Position numbers and translations under genes: made by a program | Part shown: positions 41,206 to 51,879 of the stretch, one piece after another | Position numbering within the stretch: position 1 is the stretch's first letter | How the letters are laid out: each line of letters starts with the position of its first letter | Source of the DNA: Corinectria fuckeliana | Taxonomy: Eukaryota; Ascomycota; Sordariomycetes; Hypocreales; Nectriaceae | Length of the DNA: 64,000 nt | Assembly (NCBI GenBank): GCA_019137255.1 | Contig: WPDH01000238.1 | Coordinates: forward strand, 62,001-126,000 | Reading direction: 5' to 3' | The notes under the pieces: model-generated | Database searches by the model: none | Seen by the model: the letters and a program-made list of their open reading frames with translations, nothing else | What the model was told of the DNA's origin: nothing

Positions 41206-44183
41206 ATGAGTTGTCGTGCCGTCGAACCCGGACTCCCAGCTACAACCCCGTGTATTCTTAGTCCTCCGATCGACTTTACGTCGACGTCGACGCCATGGGA
41301 AGAGCCACCACCTGCAACAATTTTCAATAACCGATGGCCGGTTTTCACTCGAACGAGGGAAGATGGCGCCAAGGTCAAGATACAATATCTAGCTTCTGGT
41401 GGCACTATCTACCAAACCTACGAATTCGAGTACAAGCACAAGTCGGAAGATACAGATATTCATTCTTTGTTAATGCAAGTTCAACATGACTTACTCATCA
41501 GAGATCTTGACTTCATCAAATTTGATGATAAATTCGACGAAGCTGGACCAGGAGACGAGAGCTACAGGTTCAGTGCTGATGGGGCATGTATCATTCGAGA
41601 GCATGATATCAACGCAGGAACAAAGAAAAAAAAGACTGTAGCCCTGTTCATATCCTCCTTTGGAAAGGAGGAACCCGTGAGGTTTGGGGAGGACAACGAG
41701 ACCTACCGCAACAAGATCGAATGGGACGAGGCATCAAGAAAATTCAAAAGTCCCCGGGAAACTTACGGTCACACTGACCTACACACTCGAGCACTTTCCT
41801 CAAGGATCAGCCCCCCAGACTTCCCGAGTCAACTTTGGGGATGTTTCCAGTGCAAGAAGCCAATTTGATCTTGCTCGTTCGGAACCCCCGATGATGACCA
41901 AGAATAAAGACCTCAACTGCTTCCTGAGACGAAAATTGGAACATATCTTATCTGTCTGCAGCATTCCTGTTACCCGCAATCAATGTGAAGAAATTCCTGC
42001 TATTGCCCTTACGTGCGGTGATCTCGACGGTCACCGAGTCGCCATAGCAGCGAGCTTGTAAGTCGAGCGGAGCTATCGATACCAACTGGTTCGCTAACAA
42101 GTCCAGCTACTGTTTTCAGTTCCTGCCACTAGCGCTGGAGCGTTTCAACTCTCAACGTTCCGAACAACAAGAAGGTGGACACAAGGCCTCGGGTGAAACG
42201 GATGCCTCCTACGCTAGCACAATGAGTACAAGAATCAAGCGGGTCTGCAAAGGCCACTCAAGTGGCTTTTTCAGAAGGCAGAGAGGCAGAGAGGCCTTTT
42301 CTCTCCTCATTGCTGGGTCAACGGTCGAGAAATCGACGGATAGGAAGATAACTCTTATCTTCCTAGAAAGTCCCTCGTCGACACTCCCTTTCAGATCATC
42401 AAGGCGGGTGACTTTCTTGAAGTGTTGGAACGATTGAGGAAAAAGGAAACGAGAAAAGAGACGAAGGAGAAGGATGAGATGAAAAGGGAGAAGGTGGTCG
42501 TGAAACGCACTGTCGAGGAATGGATCAAGGACCTCGATCGAACTAACAAGCTAGGACTCTACGCATTCCCTTGTTGCAGAAAAGAGCCGACTTACAGCTT
42601 TTACTTCACTAATCATGCATTGATCTGGCGAGCGATCAAGTCTGCGGAAGGCCTCGATCCAAAACCCCAACTGGAAGTCCTCGCTGAGGCAAGCAACCTG
42701 CAACCGAAAAAAAGGTACGGGGGGCCAAGGATCTACTCCTCGATCAAGGTTCAACAGAACATACTCAAGAGGTTTACCACCGAGAACCCCATTTCCGAGA
42801 AGCGCATGATTGCGGTATCACGAAGTCCCGCACAAAGCCGCTTCCGCCTTCGAACGAAAGATGCTTCACTTTTCCGCTGTATGGAACTCAAGCTGTTTCA
42901 TAAGCCTGGAGCCCAGAAAAGCGATGATGTTTGGCAGAACAAGATCGACGTCTGGAAGAACACCATCGATTGCCAGAAGGACCACGACGACAATGATGAC
43001 ACCAATTGGGACGAGCCGTTACGGTTCGCCTTGTCCATCATAATGACTGAACATGGAAAAAGGATGAATTCACGATCAGTAGAGGATATGCGTATACAGG
43101 CCATGTCTGTCTTGCTCCAGAGCTCCTCAGCCAACGGACTTTTCCCCGGAGAGCTGGATCAGAGCAACGAGCCGGCCATGTACGATGATGAGCTCCTGCG
43201 AGACACCTACTGGGGCATCACGTTCGAGATCCCATACATCCTCTGGATATGTTTTCGGCTAGACAGCGAGACTTCGCAGGTCCGGAAGTTCAGTGTCGAC
43301 CTCCCAGACAAGTCCAAGGCCAAGTCCAGCGATCAAGAAAGATTATCTGCCTCCAGTACAGAGCTCTTGAATCAACTGATAGAAGCCCTTGGACAGCGAG
43401 TGTCGGGCGTGAAAGGGTTTACTAATCCATCCAGTTTTCCAATGAAACAAAGCTTTCCCTTCAACAACATAGTAGACCAAGGTCGACATCTCTAGGTCTA
43501 AAAACGTTCGAAGAAGATTACACCGGCGGTGAAAGATCCGATACTCGAAATCACAACAGAGAAAAAGCTTCAGAAAGAGATGAACAAGGGGCGGGACACC
43601 TGAACAAGCCAAAAAGAGATTCTGGGCCTTTTTCTCAAACCATCCGCAGAAGAATAGGATTTGTCTTGAGATTACTTCAGAAAGAGGAGAAGAAGAGGAA
43701 AAACGACTTGTTGCGTTCTCCGAAAGGCACCAGTCTTACGACAAGTTTTTCAGGGAAGAAACAGAGGTAGTGTTCAATAGGTGGACCAGCGAGCTTCACC
43801 TGTCCTTTTATGAGCTTGACTCTAAGAAGGGAGCTGAGGATTCGAAGACAATGGATACACGTGACGCAGCAGGCTTGAGTTTTCCGGCTTGTGATGAAAG
43901 TGGGAAGCGCAGAACCCTCGAACAAGTCATCATGAGCTTTCGATTTATGGGCGATTTCTTTGACCGTTACTGGACATGCTGGTTCTTGGAAGGAGCCCCT
44001 CAAAACGAGCTATTCAACGACATCAGTAGTTATGTGCGACAATTACTTGATGGAAAGCCCAGGGACGAGAAATCTGAGAACGAGGAGCAAAATCCGAAGA
44101 AAGCGCCCTGGCGACAGCGCAAAGTTCTAGAGCTTCGTTTGTTTGACAGAATCATATCTCAGATGCGGAAGGCGGCAAAATAA
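41206..44183 (+). pseudogene. Large orphan gene broken by frameshifts and stops
   Basis: Coding-like sequence runs over about 3 kb in shifting frames. Piece 1 (41206 to about 41755) reads to SRKFKSP, then continues one frame over as GKLTVTLTYTLEHFPQGSAPQTSRVNFGDV; the break lies in AAAA/CCCC/GGG runs. A plausible 50-bp intron follows at 42059-42108 (GTAAGT donor, GTCCAG acceptor). Between 42344 and 42434 the frame changes again to SLVDTPFQIIKAGDFLEVLERL, which then runs open to 43492. Two in-frame stops occur at 43493-43501, then ITPAVKDPILEITTEKKLQ, then another shift near 43594 in a G-run to AKKRFWAFFSNHPQKNRICL, ending at 44183. The inferred parent is about 950 residues, without signal peptide or obvious known domain (DTYWGITFEIPYILW is distinctive). 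I do not recognise the family. Sequencing errors in homopolymers could explain some breaks, but not the double stop. Confidence 0.6.
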
Positions 44184-44486
44184 ATTATGGAGGCGGCAGC
44201 TACAGCACGTCTCGCGAATTCCAGATGACCCATTCGCCGTCTTCGCTTATCCCTATTCCTCGATGATCAACTTGTAAAAGTGCACAAACTCTGGGAACTA
44301 GCGTAGGAGTCGGCAGCGATGATGGGCTCTTTAGCACAAAAGTGCTGACGTCTGTGAAAAAAAGAATTCACACCAAGGTGGCTCGACCGACAAGGTTATT
44401 CGCCGTCATAAGTGCGACGTGGACACGATACATTTCGTTCAGAATATCGTCGGTGTCGGCTGTGCACAGATACTAGCCCTCACTTC
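44184..44486. other. Convergent flank, nothing seen
   Basis: This is the interval between the ends of the orphan pseudogene and the C2H2 gene. Confidence 0.45.
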
Positions 44487-45291
44487 TCACAAGCTCTCGC
44501 GAAAAAGCTTTCGAAGCAGGTGTCTCAAGACGATGTTGCCGCCTTTTTGGTCGAAGGTGTTGCGAAATATCTTGCCCGTCCCCTTGGTATAAGCTCGCAG
44601 CTCTGCCACATTGCGGAACGTCCGAACTTTTCCCCCACTATGACTTCGTCCCCGTTCAATCAAATCAACGATATTAACGTGTGTCTTTCGTGCAGCCTAT
44701 GATTCGGATTAGCATGAATCTACCAAATTCCATTGCACGGTACCCTACCTCCTCGCATTGGTCACACGTCTTCGGAAGTGGTACGATACCAATTGCGCGA
44801 CAAAGCGCATGCCACGCGGTCAAATCGTCCTCCGCACCGTACCACATTTGCAGTTCGCTTTCCAGCGCATTTTGGTATCTGTTCCACGCATCGTTTGATT
44901 CGGCATCGCCACGGCGCCATCCCTCGTGTTCCCGCAAGCTGGCATACGAAATAGCTGGTGGGAGAGAAGGATCATAGTGAAACGTGTGGAAAGAGCGGAA
45001 AAAGCCATCCAAAGGAGTTTCCGTATCCTGTCGGTGAATGCGAGAGTCGCGCAGGTGCTGCTCCAGAGCCTCCTCACTGCTGAAGGATCGATCACAAGTC
45101 TCGCAGTTAAATGACGGAGCATGAACAGGTGAGTCGCGTAGGTGCTGCCCTAGAGCCTCCTCACTGCTGAAGGATCGATCGCACGTCTCGCAGACAAATG
45201 ACGGAGCATGAACAGGCGAGTCGCGTAGGTGCTGCCCCAGAGCCTCCTCGCTGCCAAAGTAACGATCGCAGAGAATACAATAAGACCCCAT
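44487..45291 (-). CDS. C2H2 zinc-finger protein with three tandem fingers
   Basis: Exons 44749-45291 and 44487-44684 surround a 64-bp intron (GAG|GTAGGG donor, CTAAT branch, CGAAAG acceptor) and give 246 residues. Residues 1-85 hold three near-identical fingers of the form C-x2-C-x12-H-x6-H (CILCDRYFGSEEALGQHLRD-SPVH, then two copies of CETCDRSFSSEEAL), with the spacing DSPVHAPSF between them. Residues 95-180 are rich in Trp and acidic residues and include ALCRAIGIVPLPKTCDQCEE, an extra CxxC. The second exon gives THVNIVDLIERGRSHSGGKVRTF-RNVAELRAYTKGTGKIF, which matches, from memory, the conserved C-terminus of a fungus-specific family of finger proteins. Without splicing the frame ends early at 44674, and that tail would be lost. 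A role in binding nucleic acid is likely; target unknown. The frame is intact amid pseudogenes. Confidence 0.75.
45025..45285 (-). repeat. Three tandem 87-bp units encoding zinc fingers
   Basis: The two right-hand units differ by only a few bases over 87 bp, and the third is more diverged. Units correspond one-to-one to fingers, so the array can gain or lose fingers by unequal exchange without breaking the frame. Confidence 0.85.
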
Positions 45292-46500
45292 AATGCCAGT
45301 GTCATACCAGTGTTCATCGATTTTTTAGAAGATTGATAGTGGAAGTGGTGGGTCGACTGTCCAATTCGTGTGACGCATGGCGTGTCGCCATAGCAGGCAT
45401 GCTGTGCAACTGTGGCTTTACCCTATCGTCCAATAGCCCGGTGACACATCAGCGCGCGGGTTATCGCTGTTCGTCAGTCGCCGGAGGTGCCAACGGCTGG
45501 CGAGGCTCTTGTGGAGGCCTCGTTCCGTTTAGTTTTGTACCGCAGCGCAGTCCCAGCCATGTTAGATAGGAGACGTTCGGCTTTGTCGAATATACGCACC
45601 TGCAGCTAGCCGATTGTTCGTTCTTCTTTGGGACTTGGCACGCGATATGAAGCACAGGTGCAGAAGCGATTGTCGTCTAATCATATGACGACTGCTTGGC
45701 ATTGTTTTCGAGGATAATGCCTGCCTTCCATTCCTCTATTATGTCACGTGAATCGATCTCGGACTCCCATTCAGGCGACGACGTTCTCCGGTTGCAAGAG
45801 AGAATTTTTCTTGTATTATTCGTCCTCGTCAATTGAACGAACATGGCGTCTGAAGAATTGAACAACAGACTTTGAGATTTGGACCTAACCGACCCCGAAT
45901 GTCTTCTATTCCATCCTATGGAGGACATGATGCGAAACCTAGAGACACTCAATGATCCACCACGTTATTTGCTCAGAGTGATCAGTCTATGGTCTTGTGG
46001 CGTAACCAAAGAGGAGATACTACTATATAAGCTTACTAGTAAGGAGAGAGTTAAATTCAAAGACAAGTATACATTCCTTAAAGCAATACAGGATAATATA
46101 AGGTCAGACCTATAGCTTAAAGAGCTGCTAGGCTATGTAGAGGTAGTCTAGATATCCAGCTAAGGAGCTGCTTATTAAGGCATCTATAGAAGAGTTATAG
46201 GCCAGGAAAGTTTCGTACAGTTTGGAAAAGTTAGATCAGGCGCAAAAGGTAGAGGGGTAAATAAGGTATGATGCAAAGCTTGATCAGAATAAACTTCCAA
46301 TTAACAAGCCTCGAGGCGCAAGATGCAATGCGTGACAACACAGTAGAAAGCAACACACTAAGTTCCCTCATCGAGGGCTTGATCCGCACTGCGTTATTTG
46401 CAGATCCTTCTTGACAGCCAGTCCACCTCCTATGATTGATTCATTAGGCATAGTATTTTTGCACCGCCCGCCCAAGAATCGTTCCACATCGTTCAGTCTG
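45292..46500. other. Accessory DNA with decayed coding scraps
   Basis: At about 45843-46113 a frame reads MASEELNNRL-stop-DLDLTDPECLLFHPMEDMMRNLETL and continues to RSDL before stops. At about 46160-46260 another gives LLIKASIEEL-stop-ARKVSYSLEKLDQAQKVEG, a coiled-coil-like scrap. The stops are TAG or TAA as expected from C to T changes at CAG/CAA. The parent genes are not recognised. Confidence 0.4.
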
Positions 46501-46539
46501 TCTCAATGTCTCCTCAGCTCGGGGAACAGATCTCCTCCC

Positions 46540-48215
46540 TACTGACGAGCCCCGATCGGCTCCAAAAGATCGATCAACCCCGCGAGAGGAAGGAGCTTAT
46601 GTGCCTCTGCCGCAGCTCGTGGCCGTGGGAGATCCAAGCTCGGGCAAATCATCTTTGCTGGAGAGCTTGACGGGGATCCCCTCCCCCGCGGCCTGGAACT
46701 CTGCACCCGATATGCCACACAGATCACCCATCGCCGCGGGGCGCACCGACTAATTGACATCAATGTCATTCCTGGACCACATGCCTCGCAAGACCACAAG
46801 AAGAAGCTCGAGTCATACCGCAGGCAGATTCACACGACTACGCAGCTCCGTACGGAGTTTCCCGGCATCTTGACTAAGGTGATGTTATCGACATGAGTGA
46901 GATCGGAATCCGAATTTAACCGCCACATTAGGTCAACGCCCTTATGAGCATCAAGACCATTGCCAATCCAGTCGGCGAGAACACGTTTTCCGAGGACGTG
47001 CTTAAGATCGAAAAATCGGAAACATACCAAAAACTAACAAATGCCGAGAAGAAGCTCAGGGAGCTCGGAGCGCCTCGCCAGACAGAACGTGAGCAGCAGC
47101 AATACCTGGTCGGTATCGCGAGTAAGTTTCAGGTACTCGTTCGTGCCGCACTAGATGCCGACTATTCGGCACATCCTATATTCTCTAGGGACGAGTTAAG
47201 GCTCGTGGTCAACACCACAGATCATTTCAACATCGAGTTCGACAATCTTGCCCGTACGTACGCCTTCGAATCCGAGACGAAGATTACGGCTACGACTCTC
47301 ATAAGCTCCATCCTTCTAGAAAGGAGAGGAGGAGAAGGATAACGATGGCATTCTTGAAATTCCAAACCCCAAGGCTTTTCCTGATTTGGACAGATTCATC
47401 GTCACGGATTGGGCTATCGAGCCTCCCAAGAGGGGCATCATGAAGTGGATAGAGGCTGTCCATCGGCGCTCACGTAGCCTTGATTTGGGCTTTCTCGGCC
47501 ACAGAATACTTACAAGCGTTTTCCGGAGCAGTCAGCGAAGTGGTAAATGATGGCGGAGCAGTACCTCAGCAAGATCATCCTTCTCGTTCATAGATTCATT
47601 CTGGAGGCACTTGAGATCGTCTGTAGCGACACTCAGGTGCTCCAGAACATCTCGGCTAACTTGCTGGGCGACTTTTATGCCACGTACGAGGGTGCCATAA
47701 ACCAGACAATTCTTCTGGTCGACGTCGAGCGGCAGCTGAAGCCGTACACGTCAAACCACTACTTCAATCACAACCAGCAGAGAAGCCACGGCACGCGGAC
47801 CACAGAAACGTTGCGGCCTAAAGCACGACTCGAGAACCCCTATAATGGCCAGGACACTCTTGTCGTCCCCCTGAGTGCTGTTGGGGAGGCGATTATAAAC
47901 AAGAGTAACGCAGCATACGATAAGGAGACTATACACGACAATCTCGAGGCCTACTACAAGGTGGCCTACAAGCGGTTCGTTGATAATGTCTTTAGCTAAG
48001 CTGTCGACTACAAGTTGCTTTCAGGGCCTGAAAGCCCCCTTCGAGTGTTCTCGGAGTCATAGGTCCTTAGCCTGGACGTGGAGAAGCTCTTTGTGGTGGC
48101 GGGAGAATCTCGCTGGACGAGGGAGCGTAGGGAAAGGCTGAAGAAGGAGATTCTGAACTTTGAGGCTGTGATGCAGATACTGTGTTGCCGAGTCGCTTTT
48201 GGGATCCCGTATGTT
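46540..48215 (+). pseudogene. Decayed dynamin-like GTPase with most of the GTPase domain deleted
   Basis: The left end gives AYVPLPQLVAVGDPSSGKSS-LLESLTGIP, with the dynamin P-loop (GDPSSGKSS for GDQSSGKSS). A frameshift in a C-run leads to LPRGLELCTRYATQITH-RRGAHRLIDINVIPGPH. After a possible intron near 46870-46932 comes NALMSIKTIANPVGENTFSE-DVLKIEKSE, which then jumps straight to NAEKKLRELGAPRQTEREQQQ. In intact relatives the segment with DxPG and TKxD motifs (roughly 150-200 residues) lies between these two points, so it has been deleted. The stalk continues in broken frames: ISKFQVLVRAALDADYSAHPIFSRDE, then AEQYLSKIILLVHRFILEALEIVCSD to KVAYKRFVDNVFS, a stop, then DVEKLFVVAGESRWTRERRERLKKEI. 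It cannot make a working GTPase. Confidence 0.8.
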
Positions 48216-48321
48216 TTCTTGAACTCTTTACGATTGGTGTTCAAGATCATGCTTGTATCCTATATATAAGCCTCTGAAGTAGTCGCAGCCCTACCGCAGC
48301 AGCATGACAGGTAGACGACCA

Positions 48322-48858
48322 CTAGTATAGGTAGTCAGCCCCTAAGTAGCGTCTAACTATCTTTGTGACCATATTGCTGACGCGGCATATCCTATAGCAG
48401 TCTAAGCACGATAGGGGGGTGAGACTGATTATTAAAAACTGAATATAAGCAGTATTCATACCAGTTCCGGTGCTCTCTATACGCTTCAGATTCATCAGGC
48501 TTCCATCTACCCAGTAGTCCTCCTTCTTAGGGGCCCTATACCAACGCAACAGAACTTGTTGCTTGCCGTATTTTGTTGTTTGTGTATCTAATATATTAAC
48601 TCCGTTATCGAACTCTTGAAACGCTGCCTCAAATTCGCGAAAGCTCTGCTTGTTCAAAACGTGCTTTCTTGGTTCCCATATTGTTTTGCTGTATTAAGCC
48701 CACTTAATGAGAAATGTATGCCTCTTCCACTAAGTAAGTATACGCTCCACCGGGTAGGCAATAGGCTCCTCATCAATAGCTCGTAAGCTGAGCCGCTCCT
48801 GCTTGCTGATCGTCTGGGAAAGGGATTGAGGACTAGAGTTGGGGTCAGGACTCTCCAT
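48322..48858 (-). pseudogene. Chromodomain protein relic with two in-frame stops
   Basis: From ATG 48858 one frame reads MESPDPNSSPQSLSQTISKQ-ERLSLRAIDEEPIAYPVERILT, TAG (48730-48732), WKRHTFLIKWA, TAA (48694-48696), YSKTIWEPRKHVLN, then KQSFREFEAAFQEFDNG to the end. The order V-ERIL ... L-KW-Y ... TWEP ... is a chromodomain. Chromodomains occur both in chromatin proteins and at the end of integrases of Ty3/gypsy chromoviruses; no integrase core, reverse transcriptase or long terminal repeat is seen nearby, so the origin is open. The two stops lie exactly in the domain core. Confidence 0.6.
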
Positions 48859-49264
48859 CCCCTGCGAAGCGATTCCTTAGCCTCTATAAAGCTCTTCTGG
48901 CTTCAGCTGGCTTCCTGTAAGGTTTTGTTCCCTGGGAGCATACGTCTCTCATGTAACGGCCCACTATAGCTGGAACATCACTTTATCGCCGTCTCAAACG
49001 CATTTGAGCACTACATCAGGAAGCTTCCATTCTCGTATCTCACTGTGGCACTGTGGCTAGTCTTTTTTGTTAGCAAAGGTTTATAACTATGTTTGTTTTC
49101 CGGTGTTAGAACAGTCTGTAGTCGAGTTCTTTTACGCGGCTGATCCTTCCGCTCTTTAGACTTCTTGCTTGTAAGAGATATAACTCTTTAACGTTTGCGA
49201 CCCAGGATATATTTATCGCCGCTATCGTCCCCTTCTCCGCTAACGTCTCGTTTGGCCGCACGGG
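48859..49264. other. Decayed accessory DNA
   Basis: No frame of note. It connects the chromodomain relic to the AT-rich island. Confidence 0.4.
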
Positions 49265-49607
49265 GATGATATAGTAGTGTAGTTAAGATTCTCTATATAT
49301 GTATAATATAGCTTGTTAAGTTTAATTAGGGTGGTTTAGTTATTAAGTGTTTCTAACTTAAGAGATAAAACACTTAAATATTTCTTTATTAAGAATATTT
49401 ATAACTATTTATATTATTATTTAGTATTTTATTATTATTCTTACCTTACTTATATAATAGTATAGGAAAAGCTTTACTAGGAGTAAAAAATAAGTATAAA
49501 ATATAAGAACAGCTTATAACTCTTAAGGCTAAACTCTCTATTAATATATATTATTAAACTTAAAAGGTCCTTATAACCCTATCCCCGCTAACATATATTC
49601 TGCCTTA
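49265..49607. other. AT-rich island
   Basis: About 340 bp are strikingly AT-rich, with many TATA, TTAT and TAAT strings and hardly any CpA or GpC, in contrast to the GC-rich genome around it. This is the composition left by repeat-induced point mutation of old repeats. No element can be identified in it. It directly abuts the phiA-like pseudogene. Confidence 0.7.
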
Positions 49608-50174
49608 CTATTGCGTGTATTTGCAGCTGTTTAGCTTCTTTATCATAGCTGTCTGGGCAATAAAAGACAAGCATCCCTTGTTACCACCTGGGTTCTTAAT
49701 GTCGTCGTAAACCCACACACTCTAGGAGCCTTCAATGCTGTGGGGGCAAGCGATAAAGCTGCTGCCCTTAAAGCTGAGGATGCCCCCTTTATTAATCTTC
49801 CAGCCCTTCTACTCCGCATTCCGCGGGGTGGCCTGGCTGCCTGTCGTGTACCCGAGCTTACCTCGGCCCATTCCAGAGCGGTCGACAAACAGCTTCTGAG
49901 GGGAGCCAGCTTCTCGGTAAAGGAACAGCTCGCCATCGACAAGATTGAACGTGGCGGCGTTGTCTGATTTGTGCTCGCAGACTGCTTTCTGGTGGGGTAG
50001 TTGAAGGAAGATGGTGCTCTTAGCAGCCTGGATGGAGGAGAAGTGGATGTCGGTGGCTGAGCGGAGAGCAAGAGCCTCGAAGACGACGCCCTTTCGTTGA
50101 CGTTTGGTATAAGGAACTGCACTGGCTAGTCTGGTGGCTACTAAAGAGGCGAGAAGCAGCGTTTGGAGGTGCAT
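49608..50174 (-). pseudogene. phiA-like secreted cell-wall protein with two in-frame TAG codons
   Basis: One frame of 189 codons runs the full length expected for the family. It begins MHLQTLLLASLVATRLASAV, a good signal peptide, followed by PYTKRQRKGVVFEALALRSA, IHFSSIQAAKSTIFLQLP, FNLVDGELFLYREAGSPQKL-FVDRSGMGRGKLGYTTG, then TAG (49809-49811), KGWKINKGGILSFKGSSFIACP, TAG (49722-49724), SVWVYDDIKNPGGNKGCLSF and the end SCKYTQ. The family pattern (surface-wall protein near conidial phialides) of a FIACP box and two late Cys is kept in frame, so decay is recent and by point change only. Both TAGs fit C to T or G to A transitions. If translated, only the first 121 residues would be made. Confidence 0.7.
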
Positions 50175-51879
50175 TGCGACTTTGTGAGAACGAATTTCGA
50201 AGTGAGAGTCTGTGCGGAGTATGGAAAAGTTGTTAGAGCAGAAAGCAGAGAACCCGCAGAGTCTTGCGCAATGAGAAGGTAATACTGGTCTCTGAGAATA
50301 AGAGAATGCGATGATCGAAGAGCTGTGTTTTATTCATTGACAAAGGACATCAGGTGGCGTGCATCTCTATGTGCCAAGCTGATAAACGCCCATTAGCTCT
50401 TCAGCTCCCTCTCGCTTGGCCCTCCTCCGGCACTCAAATAGCATCTCGTATTGTAGCCACAGCGCATTATTTTAGCTAAGCGCAGTCCACGTTGCCGTTT
50501 TTATCCATCAGAAGGTGTCACGGGGGCTGTGGCACGCCTATGGAGTAGCACGAGATTGGAAATAATATTGGGTTCTAGGCCACGCCAACCGCGTCTGGAA
50601 CGAAACAAGACGTTGGACTCGCAATCTAGAACGTTGGTTATACGCAACTAGACAGGGATACAGCCACAAACATGACTTCTTGGCCAACTTCTCGGGAGTG
50701 CGGCACATGCTGAAGGCTTATGCGCCCGTCGGAAATCCCCCAGACGGGAAGCGCCATGCCTAAAAGGAATTTACCTTCGTCTCTATTGTCAATAGTTCGA
50801 CGCCCAACCAGGCTATGGCTCTGCCTATTTCCACATTGTCTTCTCGTCTAAGACAGGACGTTTTGTGTATCTCAGATAAGGCCAAACGATTGTGGTTCTC
50901 TTCAAGCTTTCTCTTGTATGCCAAGAGACAGAAGCAGCTACACCCAACTTTGCCCGAGACATTAATCACGACGATCTAAAGGAAAGCTAAGCACGTTGAC
51001 CGATCCTCCCGTTTGTTCCTTCCAACAAGTCCTTGCCAAGCTATATAGAGCAATGGCGTGAAGATGTGATACAAATAGGAGCAGATTAAAGATCCCTTGA
51101 AAAACAAAAGTGCATAAAAAGGGCCGGACAGTTTAGAGAATAAGAGATCTACATCTAGATAATGAGACTCTATTCGAAATATAGAATAATAACCGTTGTA
51201 AAAGGCTTTAAAGTCCACTAGCTCTGATGAAGAAGGTGACACTGACGGCACAGATCACCCCTCCTAGCCATAACGGGGCGTTTAATGCGTATAGTCATGG
51301 CGGAGAAGACTAGGTGAAAGCTTTGGGATGAGCTTGAGTAGCAAAAAAGTCGCAGAGATCCCGAAAAACGGTCTCGATAAGGAAGGGAAAGGTGTCAGCC
51401 TAACAAGTAAAGGAAATTAGGCAGCAAAGCAGGCAGCCATAATATCGTCACAACAACCTACAAGGGCGTTACTTTGCTAGCTAATAGATACTAGTATGTA
51501 GACTATTGTCAATGGTAGCCAGCACACACTTCGCTCAGCCTTGTGCTCGGATGTTCGCCATTCGGATTTACTGGAGCAAATCGCCAGCAGTCGTTACGGC
51601 GGTAAAGGGGCAGCCTCGGAAACAGAAGAGGGATTCTGCGGTGGGACAGGGACAACAAGTGGCGTACAACTTCCGTTTCTTTTAACCCATCTCACGCACC
51701 ACAGGGTTGCTCTGCGGAAGAACATATCGCCGGGGCCGAGCCGAGAAGAAGGGAGGCTACAAGCCGTAGACGTCATAGACTTCATACTAACAGATTTACG
51801 CGTCGCTCTTTGAAACGCGCTACTTTCCTTTCTACCTAACGCAACAGCTTGTTACAACTCACGTTACTCGGTTTTCGCC
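50175..51879. other. 1.7-kb accessory intergenic region
   Basis: A frame at about 50569-50763 (VLGHANRVWNETRRWTRNLE-RWLYATRQGYSHKHDFLANF) has protein-like composition and ends in TAA, but no start or family is seen; it may be another scrap. The 91-codon minus frame at 50976-51251 has no resemblance to known proteins. Nothing else is supported. Confidence 0.4.

Noticed and set aside
41684..42061. Independent gene of 125 codons.
   Set aside because: Its first third is an off-frame reading of the piece before, and the rest continues the orphan pseudogene after a one-base shift.
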